Assembly: GCF_013201075.1 (NCBI RefSeq)
Contig: NZ_CP053712.1
Coordinates: 85,790 to 149,789, forward strand
Length of the DNA: 64,000 nt
Reading direction: 5' to 3'
Origin: Lichenicola cladoniae
GTDB lineage: Bacteria; Pseudomonadota; Alphaproteobacteria; Acetobacterales; Acetobacteraceae
Shown: positions 1 through 7,740 of the stretch, one piece after another
How the letters are laid out: each line of letters starts with the position of its first letter
Position numbering within the stretch: the stretch's first letter is position 1
Program-made: the position numbers and the translations under genes
Notes under the pieces: model-generated
The model's database searches: none
Told to the model about the DNA's origin: nothing
The model's input: the letters and a program-made list of their open reading frames with translations, nothing else

Positions 1-20
1 CTGGCTGGGCCCAAGCCTGT

Positions 21-524
21 TTGACACGATGGCGGGCGCTGATTGCTGACCGCCCGAGGCAGGAGATGTCTTCTTCGTCAAACGGTAGATTGACCGTCTA
101 CCGTTGGCCGACCGGGGATAATTGGTCTTGCTGCGTCGAAGCCTACGGAAGGCTGACCGTTATGCCGCGTCGTAGGTCGATGCGCACGGGCAGCTCTAAA
201 GAGCCAATCTCAACTCAGGTGCCTTACCAATGTCTAAGGCATGACAGGCAACGAGAAGCTCGCCCGTCATGGTGCCGTAGGCCTGCCCGTAAAAATAAAG
301 GGCAATGGCACCCCGAGGTTTGGGACGTCACGACCGAGCAGCTCGCGGCGTTGTATGGCCGCGACCAGCACGCGGAGGGCCGCAGGGCATACATTTTAGT
401 CTGGTTTGGAAACGTCTCAGGCAAATTATTGACGCCCTACCCCGACGGCCGCCTGCGACCTCGTGCTCCTGGCGAGCTGCGCGCGATGCTGATTGACCGT
501 ATACACAAGAAATTAGAGGCGTAA
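21..524 (+). CDS. C-terminal part of an unrecognised protein, open at the left edge
   Basis: The frame is open to the left edge; position 21 is only the first TTG, so the true start is probably outside the window. Only the last 75 or so residues look like real protein: an HPEVW stretch, then AYILVWFGN, and a final RAMLIDRIHKKLEA. They resemble the C-terminal tail of large bacterial proteins that end in a short alpha/beta domain. The upstream part (Arg/Ser-rich) may be frameshifted. It ends convergent to the recombinase gene. I assign no function. Confidence 0.35.
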   Translation: MTRWRALIADRPRQEMSSSSNGRLTVYRWPTGDNWSCCVEAYGRLTVMPRRRSMRTGSSKEPISTQVPYQCLRHDRQREARPSWCRRPARKNKGQWHPEVWDVTTEQLAALYGRDQHAEGRRAYILVWFGNVSGKLLTPYPDGRLRPRAPGELRAMLIDRIHKKLEA

Positions 525-683
525 TCGATGTCTATGTCGTCGACGTCTCTCGATTGCGGTGACCTTGTCTTACTGATCCGGCGCTTGACCGCATTTCGAC
601 AGTTCAGTCTACCTTCTAAAGGTACTGATAATGCAGCCTACGCGCTCAGGTGGAACCAAGAGCGACGTGGTGATGCTTTAGCC

Positions 684-1745
684 TTACAAAACTCCTTGCA
701 TGGGATGGCTCTCGAACGGGTCGCCCATCTCGAGATACTCGTCCAGCACGGCGTAGCTCTTGTGCCGGCCATGCTGCTTCAGTCGTGTCGGGTGCACCCC
801 GCGTTCCATTCCTTCCGTGAGGGCTCCCCGCTTGAGGCTGTGGCCGCCCAAAACACCGCGATCGAACCCGACCGCCTCGGATCGCGTCTGGATGATCCGG
901 GCAACCGTGCGGGGATCGATTGCCTGGCTGCCCAGGATCTGGCTGCGTGCAGACGTCTGGTCATGTCCCCCGCCGGCCGGCGGCTGCCACACTCTCCGGA
1001 AGACCGCCCCCTCGCGGATCCCGGCCGCCTCCATCCAGCGATACACCGCCTTCACCGGGCAGAAGGCCGTCGTGCCGGCAGGGATAGCGATGGTTACAAT
1101 GGCGCCGGTCCGTGCCCCTTTGGAGCGTGGCAGGGTCAGCTGCAGGCCGCCCGCGCGCGGCTCGAGATGCTCGACGCGGATGCCGGCCAGCTCGGAGCGT
1201 CGCAGCGCGCCGGCGAAGCCGATCAGCAGCAGCGCCCGGTCGCGCAGCCCGACCAGGTCGTCGCCGATCGGCGCCAGGATCCTGGTAAGCACCGCGAGCG
1301 TCGCGGCTGCTTTCTTGCGCGGGTGCTCGCCGGCCAGGCCGGCGGCTCGGCGGATGCCGGCGATGGTCTCGGTCACCCGCGCATGCTGGGTCGGCAGGGC
1401 GACGCCGGCCAGGTGGTGCAGGTAGCGGATCGCAGCACTACGCAGCTGGATGGTGGTGACCGAGCGGCCGCGGCCGCGCTCGTGCGCCAGGAAGGCGACG
1501 ATGTCCTCCGGTTGCGCCGGCAGCGCCTTGAGATAGTGGAGGTCGCACCAGTCACACCAGGCGCGGACCCCGGCCCGGTAGGCACGGCGGGTGTTCTCCG
1601 CCTTGGCCTGACGGGCGTAGGCGTCGGCGGCGCGGCGTGCGGTGGCCAGGGTGCCGTCATGGAGTGGCACCACGGCGTCGGCGGCGTCATCGAACCAGGC
1701 GCGGATCAGCGCCGGCTGGTGGTTCAGCGGTGCCGGCCGCAGCAC
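684..1745 (-). CDS. Tyrosine recombinase/integrase
   Basis: Site-specific recombinase of 353 aa. An N-terminal SAM-like core-binding domain (about 40-125) is followed by the catalytic domain (about 150-340). Visible catalytic residues are Arg I in GALRRSEL (R182/183), a beta-hairpin Lys in RSKG (K209), H302, H328 in GRHKS and the nucleophile Y337 in LDEYLE. The HxxR box reads HSLK, with Lys305 where Arg is expected. The start is GTG; the frame is open upstream but has no better start. It diverges from the five-gene operon at 2.2 kb across a palindrome-rich spacer, as expected of an element-encoded integrase or resolvase next to its site. No phage genes are nearby. Confidence 0.85.
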   Translation of the reverse strand: MLRPAPLNHQPALIRAWFDDAADAVVPLHDGTLATARRAADAYARQAKAENTRRAYRAGVRAWCDWCDLHYLKALPAQPEDIVAFLAHERGRGRSVTTIQLRSAAIRYLHHLAGVALPTQHARVTETIAGIRRAAGLAGEHPRKKAAATLAVLTRILAPIGDDLVGLRDRALLLIGFAGALRRSELAGIRVEHLEPRAGGLQLTLPRSKGARTGAIVTIAIPAGTTAFCPVKAVYRWMEAAGIREGAVFRRVWQPPAGGGHDQTSARSQILGSQAIDPRTVARIIQTRSEAVGFDRGVLGGHSLKRGALTEGMERGVHPTRLKQHGRHKSYAVLDEYLEMGDPFESHPMQGVL

Positions 1746-1875
1746 GATCGTCGGCTCAAGCTCGGGGTCAGGCGCCTGCAGGAGCCAGGTTTCGCCGTCG
1801 TCGATCGGCTGGGTCAGGGGTGCATCTCCGGTGGCCCAAGATCGGGCGTTCGTTAGCCGATCCTACTCTGTTCCG

Positions 1876-1999
1876 TATGCCCGACAAGCACATTTATCGG
1901 GCATAGGGAGATTGGGGTGTTGAAGGGTCGATGGGCGCCTAAGCTGTAAAATAGCATGCTATATCAGTAACTTAAGTTAGTCCTACAGGTCGTGACCTG
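1876..1999. promoter_or_regulatory. Array of four inverted repeats between recombinase and operon
   Basis: Four symmetric sequences lie in 124 bp. TATGCCCGA/TCGGGCATA arms sit at 1876-1884 and 1897-1905. Perfect 12-bp palindromes are ATAGCATGCTAT (1951-1962) and TAACTTAAGTTA (1968-1979). CAGGTC-GT-GACCTG is at 1986-1999. They fill the divergent spacer, which otherwise has no convincing gene. They could be the recombinase site, operators for the coupled operon, or replication/partition sites. The sequence does not decide between these. Confidence 0.5.
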
Positions 2000-2209
2000 C
2001 GACGTAAACCGGAAAAGCACCCTTAAGCTTGCGAACGGACGACTAAGGCAGGATGATCCGCGTCGTCACGCCGCTGCGTCGATGCGCCGGCTGCACGGGA
2101 GAGGGAGCTCAATGATCGCCAGCCCGCATTGGCTTTGGGTTGCCAGGACCTGCACCGGTTTCCCGCACAGGCTCGGCGGCGCGGACGGCGGCGCGCCAGG
2201 ACGAAAATC

Positions 2210-2665
2210 ATGTCGATGAGCCGGCCGCCATTGCCGCGGCAGCAGGCCGACGCCATCCGACATGCGGGCCAGCGCGCCTGTCGTGCCGGGCTGCCGGAGA
2301 CGGTGAACCCGTATAACCAGTGCCTGGCTGCCAAAGCCTGGACGCTGTGGCGTAAGGGCTGGCACCTCGGCGCTGAGGAGCGTGTCGACGCGGCGATGGA
2401 GGTGATCGCGCTGTGTGACGACTGCGCAGCCGCGGTCGAAAGCGAAAGGGATCCGCTGGACCGTCCCGGCCTGCTCGGCATCATCAAGGGATGTTGGCCG
2501 GCACATGACCGCTCCTGGGCGATGACGAGGACGGCGATGTCGACGATATGCCGGATGACCTGGACGATGACATCGACCTGCTCCTGTCGCAGGAGCCCTG
2601 CGCCGGCTGTGGCGATCCACAACCCGGGCCACGCTGGCACGCGCTTGCCGTCCGCCGTGCTTTGA
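2210..2665 (+). CDS. Rmf/CrpP-fold small protein, first gene of the coupled operon
   Basis: ATG at 2210 (a second ATG at 2216) opens a protein whose first 100 or so residues look genuine. It contains NPYNQCLAAKAWTLWRKGW, typical of the ribosome modulation factor/CrpP-like fold, in which an NPY...A...W..GW pattern packs two short helices. In plasmid relatives the role is unknown; ribosome or nucleic-acid binding is only an inference. The last 50 or so residues overlap the next gene's frame by about 118 bp and look like shadow sequence, so the true end is uncertain (a frameshift, or an end near 2510). It has the same direction as the four genes after it. Confidence 0.5.
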   Translation: MSMSRPPLPRQQADAIRHAGQRACRAGLPETVNPYNQCLAAKAWTLWRKGWHLGAEERVDAAMEVIALCDDCAAAVESERDPLDRPGLLGIIKGCWPAHDRSWAMTRTAMSTICRMTWTMTSTCSCRRSPAPAVAIHNPGHAGTRLPSAVL

Positions 2666-3507
2666 TGCCAAGTCCGCTCGGGCCACCGCCTCCATCCCGC
2701 GGTCCGGTGCCGATCGCCACCATCCTGTCCACGCTTCCCGCGCTCGAGCGGGCCGGTATCATGGTTCAGGCGTCCCGACAGCCGGTATCAAGGTCACCGT
2801 TCGACGAGAGCCTGTTGGCAGCCGCGACCGGAGACCGGACCCAGGGTCAGCTGATCCTGCTGACTGGCCAGCCCGGCACCGGCCGCACCAGCCTGGCGCT
2901 GCAGATCGCCACCGTCGCCGCAAGCCGGGACAGAGCGGTGGCCTGGTTTGCTCATGATCGACGTGCCGACCAGGTGGCCGCGCACCTGCTGGCGCAGGCC
3001 GGCCTGCCGACGAATAGTTCCATGCTGTCACGACCAGCCGCGCGGGCGACGGTGGAAAGGCTCGCCGCGCTGACGCTGCGCATCGATGACCAGCCTGAGC
3101 CCGCGGTCGACGCGGTGCGACAACGCTGTGCAGAGGTGGCGGATGGCGGCGGATTGGCCCTGGTCGTCATCGACTATGTCCAGCTGATGAAACTCGATCG
3201 GCGCGCCCCGAGCTTCGAAGCGGCACTGCAGCTGGCGAAGCAGGATCTGCGCGCGATGTCGCGCGCCCTCGATGTGCCGGTGCTGATCATCGGCTCGCAG
3301 CGCCGCCAACAGCCAGGGGAGACACAGTCCCCGCCTGGCCCTGATCTGCAGCGGCTGGATCCGCACTCGGTGTGTGATCGTGTGCTCGTGCTGCAGCGAA
3401 CCGGCGAGGCCGGGCGGCTGCTCATCGTCAGGCCGGCCGAGCCGGCAATCCCGATGCGCTTCGATCCGGTCGGTTTGCGCTTCGAGCCAGCAGCAGGCGT
3501 TGCCTGA
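2548..3507 (+). CDS. DnaB-like RecA-fold ATPase with altered Walker A
   Basis: 319 aa resembling only the C-terminal RecA-like domain of DnaB helicases. An acidic N-terminus and a CAGC pair (C18, C21) precede the fold. The P-loop is GQPGTGRTS (107-115), with Arg113 replacing the invariant Lys. Walker B is LALVVIDYVQLM (D209), like the DnaB IDYLQLM. A Q-rich segment GSQRRQQPGE (249-258) occupies the sensor/arginine-finger region. The DnaB N-terminal domain is absent, so it is not a normal replicative helicase; a regulator or adaptor in plasmid replication or partition is an inference. Its TGA overlaps the next ATG (TGATGA at 3505-3510), indicating translational coupling. Confidence 0.75.
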   Translation: MPDDLDDDIDLLLSQEPCAGCGDPQPGPRWHALAVRRALMPSPLGPPPPSRGPVPIATILSTLPALERAGIMVQASRQPVSRSPFDESLLAAATGDRTQGQLILLTGQPGTGRTSLALQIATVAASRDRAVAWFAHDRRADQVAAHLLAQAGLPTNSSMLSRPAARATVERLAALTLRIDDQPEPAVDAVRQRCAEVADGGGLALVVIDYVQLMKLDRRAPSFEAALQLAKQDLRAMSRALDVPVLIIGSQRRQQPGETQSPPGPDLQRLDPHSVCDRVLVLQRTGEAGRLLIVRPAEPAIPMRFDPVGLRFEPAAGVA

Positions 3508-4385
3508 TGAACAGCCCGGGTGATGGCTCCGCCGTTGCCGCTTTCCCGGCATCGGCGAGATCGGTGCTCTCTCCGGAGACGCAACGGGTCTACGCCGGCG
3601 CCTGGCGGGACTTCTGCACCTGGCGCACCAGCATGGGACTGGGATCGTCCCTACCGGTGCCGGCCGAGCACATCGTCAGCTACATTGAAAGCCTGATGCC
3701 GACCGCAAGCCACAGCACCATCAAGCTGCGGCTGGCCGCGATCGCCTTGCACAGCAACCAGGCCGGCGGAGTCTCCTGCAACGCCCACGCCGCCGTCCGG
3801 GCTGCGCTGCGTCGGTGCCAGCGTGCTGCAGACGGTTCGACCGAGCAGGCGATCGACATCCAGCTCGCCTGTTGCGGCGAGGATCTGGCCGGCCTGCGTG
3901 ACCGGGCGGTGCTGCTGATGAACCACGTCGGCGGCCTGGCCCCAGCCGACATCGCCGGTTTGGATCGGGAGGATCTCGAGTTCAGGAACACCGAGCTCGT
4001 CTTGCGGGTCCGGCTACCCAATGCCCCGGTCGAAGAGCCGGGTCAGCCCGTGCATCTGCCGCGCCGCCGCGGCGACCTGCTCTGCCCGGCCGTGGCCCTC
4101 GAGCGCTGGCTGCAGCGCTCCGGCATCGTGTATGACGCGATCTTCCAGGGGGTCACCGTGCATGGGACCCTGGACCGCCGGCTGGGTGTCGTGGGCGTGC
4201 GTCGGATCCTGCAGCGGATCGAGACGCAGGCCGCTGCGCAGGCCATGCCACCGGCACGACCGCTTGTGCCGGCAACTCCGACACCGCGATCCAATCCGAA
4301 GGCCCGGCTGTCCGCGCCTGCCAAAAAGTCCAAGCGGTCAGAGCCCGCAGGAACTGCACGCCTGTCGCAACGACCGCTTCGGTGA
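3507..4385 (+). CDS. Catalytically dead tyrosine-recombinase-like protein
   Basis: 292 aa. Residues 20-100 form an integrase-type core-binding domain (SPETQRVYAGAWRDFCTW; then STIKLRLAAIALHS). Residues 125-235 follow the start of the catalytic fold (DLAGLRDRAVLLMNHVGGLAPADIAGL). The Arg I position is Ala145 (GGLAPAD instead of TGLRxSE), and there is no HxxR box and no terminal Tyr. The tail (240-292) is basic, Pro/Ala-rich and probably disordered. It should bind DNA without cutting, perhaps as an accessory or site-marking factor for the active recombinase at 684-1745 (inference). Start and stop overlap both neighbours, so it is fully embedded in the operon. Confidence 0.7.
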   Translation: MNSPGDGSAVAAFPASARSVLSPETQRVYAGAWRDFCTWRTSMGLGSSLPVPAEHIVSYIESLMPTASHSTIKLRLAAIALHSNQAGGVSCNAHAAVRAALRRCQRAADGSTEQAIDIQLACCGEDLAGLRDRAVLLMNHVGGLAPADIAGLDREDLEFRNTELVLRVRLPNAPVEEPGQPVHLPRRRGDLLCPAVALERWLQRSGIVYDAIFQGVTVHGTLDRRLGVVGVRRILQRIETQAAAQAMPPARPLVPATPTPRSNPKARLSAPAKKSKRSEPAGTARLSQRPLR

Positions 4386-4996
4386 GGAGCGCCGTGGGCG
4401 ACAGCGAGACCGGCCCAGGTACGGGTGCCGATGGCATCCTAGCGCCGGCGCACACCGAGTGGCTTCGAAACGTCCTGACCGTCGCCGGTCCGATCGACGA
4501 CGTCGCTGCGTTCGAGCTCAAGGCAAAGGGCCCGTCGGCAGTGCCGTGGCATCTCGATCTCGATCACGAGGAGCTGCGCCTGCTGGCGCCAATCGCCGCG
4601 GCCGGCCCGGCGGCACGTGGACTGGCGCGGGCGTTGCGGGCGCAGGTGGAGGCCCATCATCAGCGCGTGCTGGCGGCCGCGGATCAACCCGGCGGGGGCT
4701 GCCCGCTCGACCTGCACCGGCTGGTGCCGATCCCGGCCCGCATCCTGCAGCTGGGTGACGACGCGCCAGCCAGCCGCCTGTGGCTGTGGACGCACTGGGG
4801 CGCGCTGCAGCCGCTGCGGCATGTGCGCCGGCTGGACCCGGTCGCCGATCGCTGGCGCAAGCGCACGGTCCGGGTGGATTGGGAGTTCTGGTCGGCCGAC
4901 TGGACGCCGTGGCGGGCCATCGTGCAGCTGCGGCAGGACTGGCCCAACCTAAGGTTTGACGTTCGACCAGACTATGGCGATGCCTCTGATGGCTGA
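4382..4996 (+). CDS. Conserved-looking protein of unknown function in the ScpA operon
   Basis: 204 aa starting at a GTG that overlaps the previous stop (GTGA at 4382-4385). I recognise no domain. The N-terminal third is Ala/Gly-rich; the C-terminal part is Trp- and Arg-rich (LWLWTHWGALQPLRH at about 137-151; VDWEFWSADWTPWRAIVQL at about 166-184) and ends in a beta-rich RFDVRPDYG. No signal peptide or membrane segment. It overlaps the scpA start, so its stoichiometry is probably tied to ScpA. Dense coupling and strong codon bias argue that it is real. Confidence 0.65.
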   Translation: MRSAVGDSETGPGTGADGILAPAHTEWLRNVLTVAGPIDDVAAFELKAKGPSAVPWHLDLDHEELRLLAPIAAAGPAARGLARALRAQVEAHHQRVLAAADQPGGGCPLDLHRLVPIPARILQLGDDAPASRLWLWTHWGALQPLRHVRRLDPVADRWRKRTVRVDWEFWSADWTPWRAIVQLRQDWPNLRFDVRPDYGDASDG

Positions 4997-5834
4997 GGAT
5001 GAGGCCGACCTCCCGCCGGCACCCACCGACGTCATGAACGTCGACCCTGTTTGGGACAACTGGGAAACGCCGCCGCGTGTGCCGAGCATCCCGGAGCTGC
5101 ATGTCGACGGCTTCGATGGACCGCTTGACCTGCTGCTGGATCTGGCCGAGCGACAGCAGATCGATCTTGGCCGCCTGTCCGCGCTGGAGCTGATCACCCA
5201 GTTCGTCGTGGCGATGCAGAGGTTGGCCGGGCGAGTGACCCTGGAACGACGCGCGGACTGGCTGGTGCTGGCAGCCCGGCTGCTGCTGCTGCGATCGCGA
5301 CTGATGTTCCCAGCCAGCCCGGCCGAGGCCGCCACCGCCGAGCAGGATGCCGCCGCGGAAGAGCTGCGGCTCAGCGAGATGCTCCGCATCCGGGCTGCGG
5401 CGACCTGGCTGGAGGCAAGGCCGCAACTGGGACAAGAGGTGTTTGCCAGGCCACGGCAGAAACAGGAGGGCCGCACCGAGACCACGATGGCGCTGCTTGA
5501 GGCCTGCCTCGTGGTGCTGCGTGGTCCGCGCAGCCGTCCGGAGACGGCGCCGCTCTACAGGCCGGTGCTGATGCAGTTCTGGCGGGTGGATCAGGCGCTG
5601 GCGCGGATCCGCGAGCTGCTGGCGGCAGATCCGTTGGGCGGTGAGTTGGGGATCTTCCTGCCGGCACTGGAGCCAGAAACGGGGCAGGGGGGCAACCGGA
5701 CGAAGCAGGCGCGCGGGGCGCTGGCGGGGACCTTCGTGGCGTGCCTGGAGATGGCCAAGCAGGGCGAGATCGATGCATATCAGGACGGCCTGTTCGACCC
5801 GATCCGGATCAGCCTGCCGCAGGCCGCATTCTAG
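4974..5834 (+). CDS. scpA: ScpA-family segregation and condensation protein
   Basis: Kleisin subunit homolog. The signature GFDGPLDLLLDLAERQQIDL (start of the N-terminal Smc-binding domain) lies about 45 residues in, followed by LERRADWLVLAARLLLLRSRLMFP. The C-terminal winged-helix part is recognisable as GTFVACLEMAKQGEIDAYQ. Length (286 aa from ATG 4974; TTG 4956 also possible) is normal for ScpA, so it is not a fragment. Chromosomal scpA normally pairs with scpB; neither scpB nor smc is here. Instead it closes an operon with a DnaB-like ATPase and a dead recombinase. It could recruit host SMC to the element for partitioning, or could form its own complex (inference). Confidence 0.85.
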   Translation: MAMPLMAEDEADLPPAPTDVMNVDPVWDNWETPPRVPSIPELHVDGFDGPLDLLLDLAERQQIDLGRLSALELITQFVVAMQRLAGRVTLERRADWLVLAARLLLLRSRLMFPASPAEAATAEQDAAAEELRLSEMLRIRAAATWLEARPQLGQEVFARPRQKQEGRTETTMALLEACLVVLRGPRSRPETAPLYRPVLMQFWRVDQALARIRELLAADPLGGELGIFLPALEPETGQGGNRTKQARGALAGTFVACLEMAKQGEIDAYQDGLFDPIRISLPQAAF

Positions 5835-6085
5835 AGTGCTCGCTTAGCTGATCTGTGGAAGCGCTTCGAGATTTTCTCCCGCGGGAGCGGCTGCTGAGGG
5901 GGCGACCGCTATCTCCGACGGAGCGTCGGCGCTCCACGGAGGGCGACAAGCGTGGACGTCGTTGCCGCATCCATCATGCGCGGCCGATATTACCTCGCCA
6001 GTAATTGAGAGCATGATGTGCACCGTTTAGATCGCTGCGCACAGTCCAGGCAGTTCTGGTGCTGAGAATACCCAAAGGCGCAGTC
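5835..6085. other. Intergenic region, no gene seen
   Basis: About 250 bp after the scpA operon. I see no convincing ORF, hairpin terminator or RNA gene. It probably contains the promoter of the AhpD-like gene at 6086. Confidence 0.4.
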
Positions 6086-6646
6086 ATGAAAGACTTCATT
6101 TTAAAGAGCATTGAAACTGCGCCGGTGGCATCCCGCCCTGCGCTGCAGCAGTTGCAGGCCGCCTTCGGGGGCACCCTGCCCAACATCGCACGTGCTATGT
6201 CGACCTCCTCCGTTCTCATCGACAGCCTCGTGGTGCTCTTCGGAAAAGTTCATGGCGGCAGCTTCTCCGAGCCTCAAATCCAGGTGGTCCTGCTGACGGA
6301 CGCCGTGGCTAACGAGGCGAACTGGGCCGTCGCCTTCCACTCCTTCCTGGCTCTCCAGGCCGGCCTCGCTAATGAGGATGTAGAGGCCATCCGGAATGGC
6401 CGGGCGCCCGCTGAGGCGAAGCTTGGCGCCCTGTCCACCCTTGCCAGGACGCTGATCGAGAAGCGCGGTCACATCACAGAGGCTGAAGGCCAGGTCTTCC
6501 TCGCTCAAGGTTTCGGCCGGGATCACCTGCTCGAGGTCATCGCGATCGTCGCAGCCTCGACGATTACGAACTACACGGCCAATGTCACCGAGCCCCCACT
6601 CGAGCCGGAGTTCCAGCCCTACGCCTGGACCGCTCCGAGCGCCTGA
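6086..6646 (+). CDS. AhpD/CMD-fold protein lacking the redox cysteine pair
   Basis: 186 aa from ATG 6086, preferred over GTG 6059. The fold is the all-helical carboxymuconolactone decarboxylase/AhpD type: a lead-in with RPALQQLQAAFG, the central helix VANEANWAVAFHSFLAL, and the final VIAIVAASTITNYTANVTEP. AhpD peroxidases carry CxxC-x3-H in the central helix. Here both Cys are absent (N-W-A-V) though the His remains, so disulfide reductase activity is unlikely. It may act as another CMD-type enzyme or be structural. A strong hairpin separates it from the regulator gene downstream. Confidence 0.75.
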   Translation: MKDFILKSIETAPVASRPALQQLQAAFGGTLPNIARAMSTSSVLIDSLVVLFGKVHGGSFSEPQIQVVLLTDAVANEANWAVAFHSFLALQAGLANEDVEAIRNGRAPAEAKLGALSTLARTLIEKRGHITEAEGQVFLAQGFGRDHLLEVIAIVAASTITNYTANVTEPPLEPEFQPYAWTAPSA

Positions 6647-6655
6647 ACCCTCAAC

Positions 6656-6687
6656 GTCGGGCGAATGCCTCATCGCATTCGCCCGAC
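6656..6687 (+). terminator. Perfect 13-bp hairpin after the AhpD-like gene
   Basis: GTCGGGCGAATGC (6656-6668), a 6-nt loop, then its exact reverse complement (6675-6687). It starts 10 bp after the stop and lies 18 bp before the regulator's ATG. There is no T-run, so it may be a Rho-assisted or attenuating terminator, or an autoregulatory operator of the downstream regulator. Confidence 0.6.
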
Positions 6688-6704
6688 AGGATGATGATAT
6701 CTCC

Positions 6705-7526
6705 ATGTTGATTGAACCCCGTCGCAACGCGGTTACGGAACTCGGTTCGCTGCTTCGTCGCTGGCGATCGCTTCGCGGCAAAAGCCAGCTTGATCTGGCG
6801 CTGGAGGCTGGTCTCTCTCAACGCCATCTCAGCTTCATTGAGAGTGGCCGGAGTATGCCAGGCCGACAGAAGGTCATCGACCTAGCCGAAGCGCTCGACG
6901 TCCCGTTGCGCGATCGAAACACCCTCCTGCTCGCAGCCGGGTACGCTCCGGTCTACCCTGAGGGTGACTGGGACGCGCCGGAGATGCGCAGCATCACACG
7001 CGCGGTCAATCGGATGCTCCGCCAGCAGGAACCATATCCGGCGATCCTGATGGACCGGTACTGGAACTTGCTGGCGACCAACGAAGCCGCGCCGAACTTC
7101 TTCAGCCAGTTCGTTGACATCCGGGCGCGGAAAGGGCCGCGTAACGTTCTGCACCTGATGTTCGACCCGGCCGGCATGCGCCCATTCATCCGCGATTGGG
7201 ACCGGGTCGAGCGGGCTCTGATCGCGCGCGTGTATCGCGAGGCTGTCGGCCGCCTCGTCGACGAGCGCACGCGCGATCTCCTGGACGCTCTCAGGGCCTA
7301 CCGGGGAGCTGGCGATGAGAGCACAGGCTCGGGCGAGCTTCTCCCGATGATACCGTTGAGCTTCGAGAAGGAGGGTATGATCCTCAACTACTTCTCGATC
7401 ATCTCGACTATCGGCACGCCCACGACGGTCGCCGCGCAGGAGCTGCGCGTGGAGTGCATGTTTCCGGTCGACGAAGCGACTGAGAAGCAGCATGTCGCGT
7501 TACTCAACCGAAGGACCAAACCCTAA
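6705..7526 (+). CDS. XRE-family regulator with MmyB-like sensor domain
   Basis: 273 aa from ATG 6705; the frame extends upstream but that part overlaps the previous gene. Residues 10-65 are a Cro/C1 HTH (LGSLLRRWRSLRGKSQLDLA, SQRHLSFIESGR). Residues about 100-270 match the MmyB-like ligand-binding PAS-type domain (YPAILMDRYWNLLATNEAA and later LHLMFDPAGMRPFIRDW). Members of this family sense small hydrophobic ligands and often control an adjacent oxidoreductase. Here the candidate target is the AhpD-like gene just upstream. Confidence 0.85.
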   Translation: MLIEPRRNAVTELGSLLRRWRSLRGKSQLDLALEAGLSQRHLSFIESGRSMPGRQKVIDLAEALDVPLRDRNTLLLAAGYAPVYPEGDWDAPEMRSITRAVNRMLRQQEPYPAILMDRYWNLLATNEAAPNFFSQFVDIRARKGPRNVLHLMFDPAGMRPFIRDWDRVERALIARVYREAVGRLVDERTRDLLDALRAYRGAGDESTGSGELLPMIPLSFEKEGMILNYFSIISTIGTPTTVAAQELRVECMFPVDEATEKQHVALLNRRTKP

Positions 7527-7740
7527 GAACCTACCCAGAAGCCCACGTCGCGCGACGTGCGGGAATGCTCGATTGCAAGGTGCCGCAGGTCGCCGACCAA
7601 GCCCATGTTGACGTTCGAAGGCCGTGCATCCGGCCAAGAGCATCCATGTGCGTGTCGCTGGCCCGTGTTAGCTTTTTGGCGTGCACCCGCAACGAGGTAC
7701 GCCATTGATAGACTGGAGTCGCTTCGGATTTTGACGCGGA

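Noticed and set aside
528..1856. Long plus-strand frame (442 codons)
   Set aside because: It is the shadow of the tyrosine recombinase on the other strand; no family features.
684..5834. Prophage, suggested by the integrase and DnaB-like gene
   Set aside because: No capsid, terminase, tail, lysis or phage repressor genes occur in the window.
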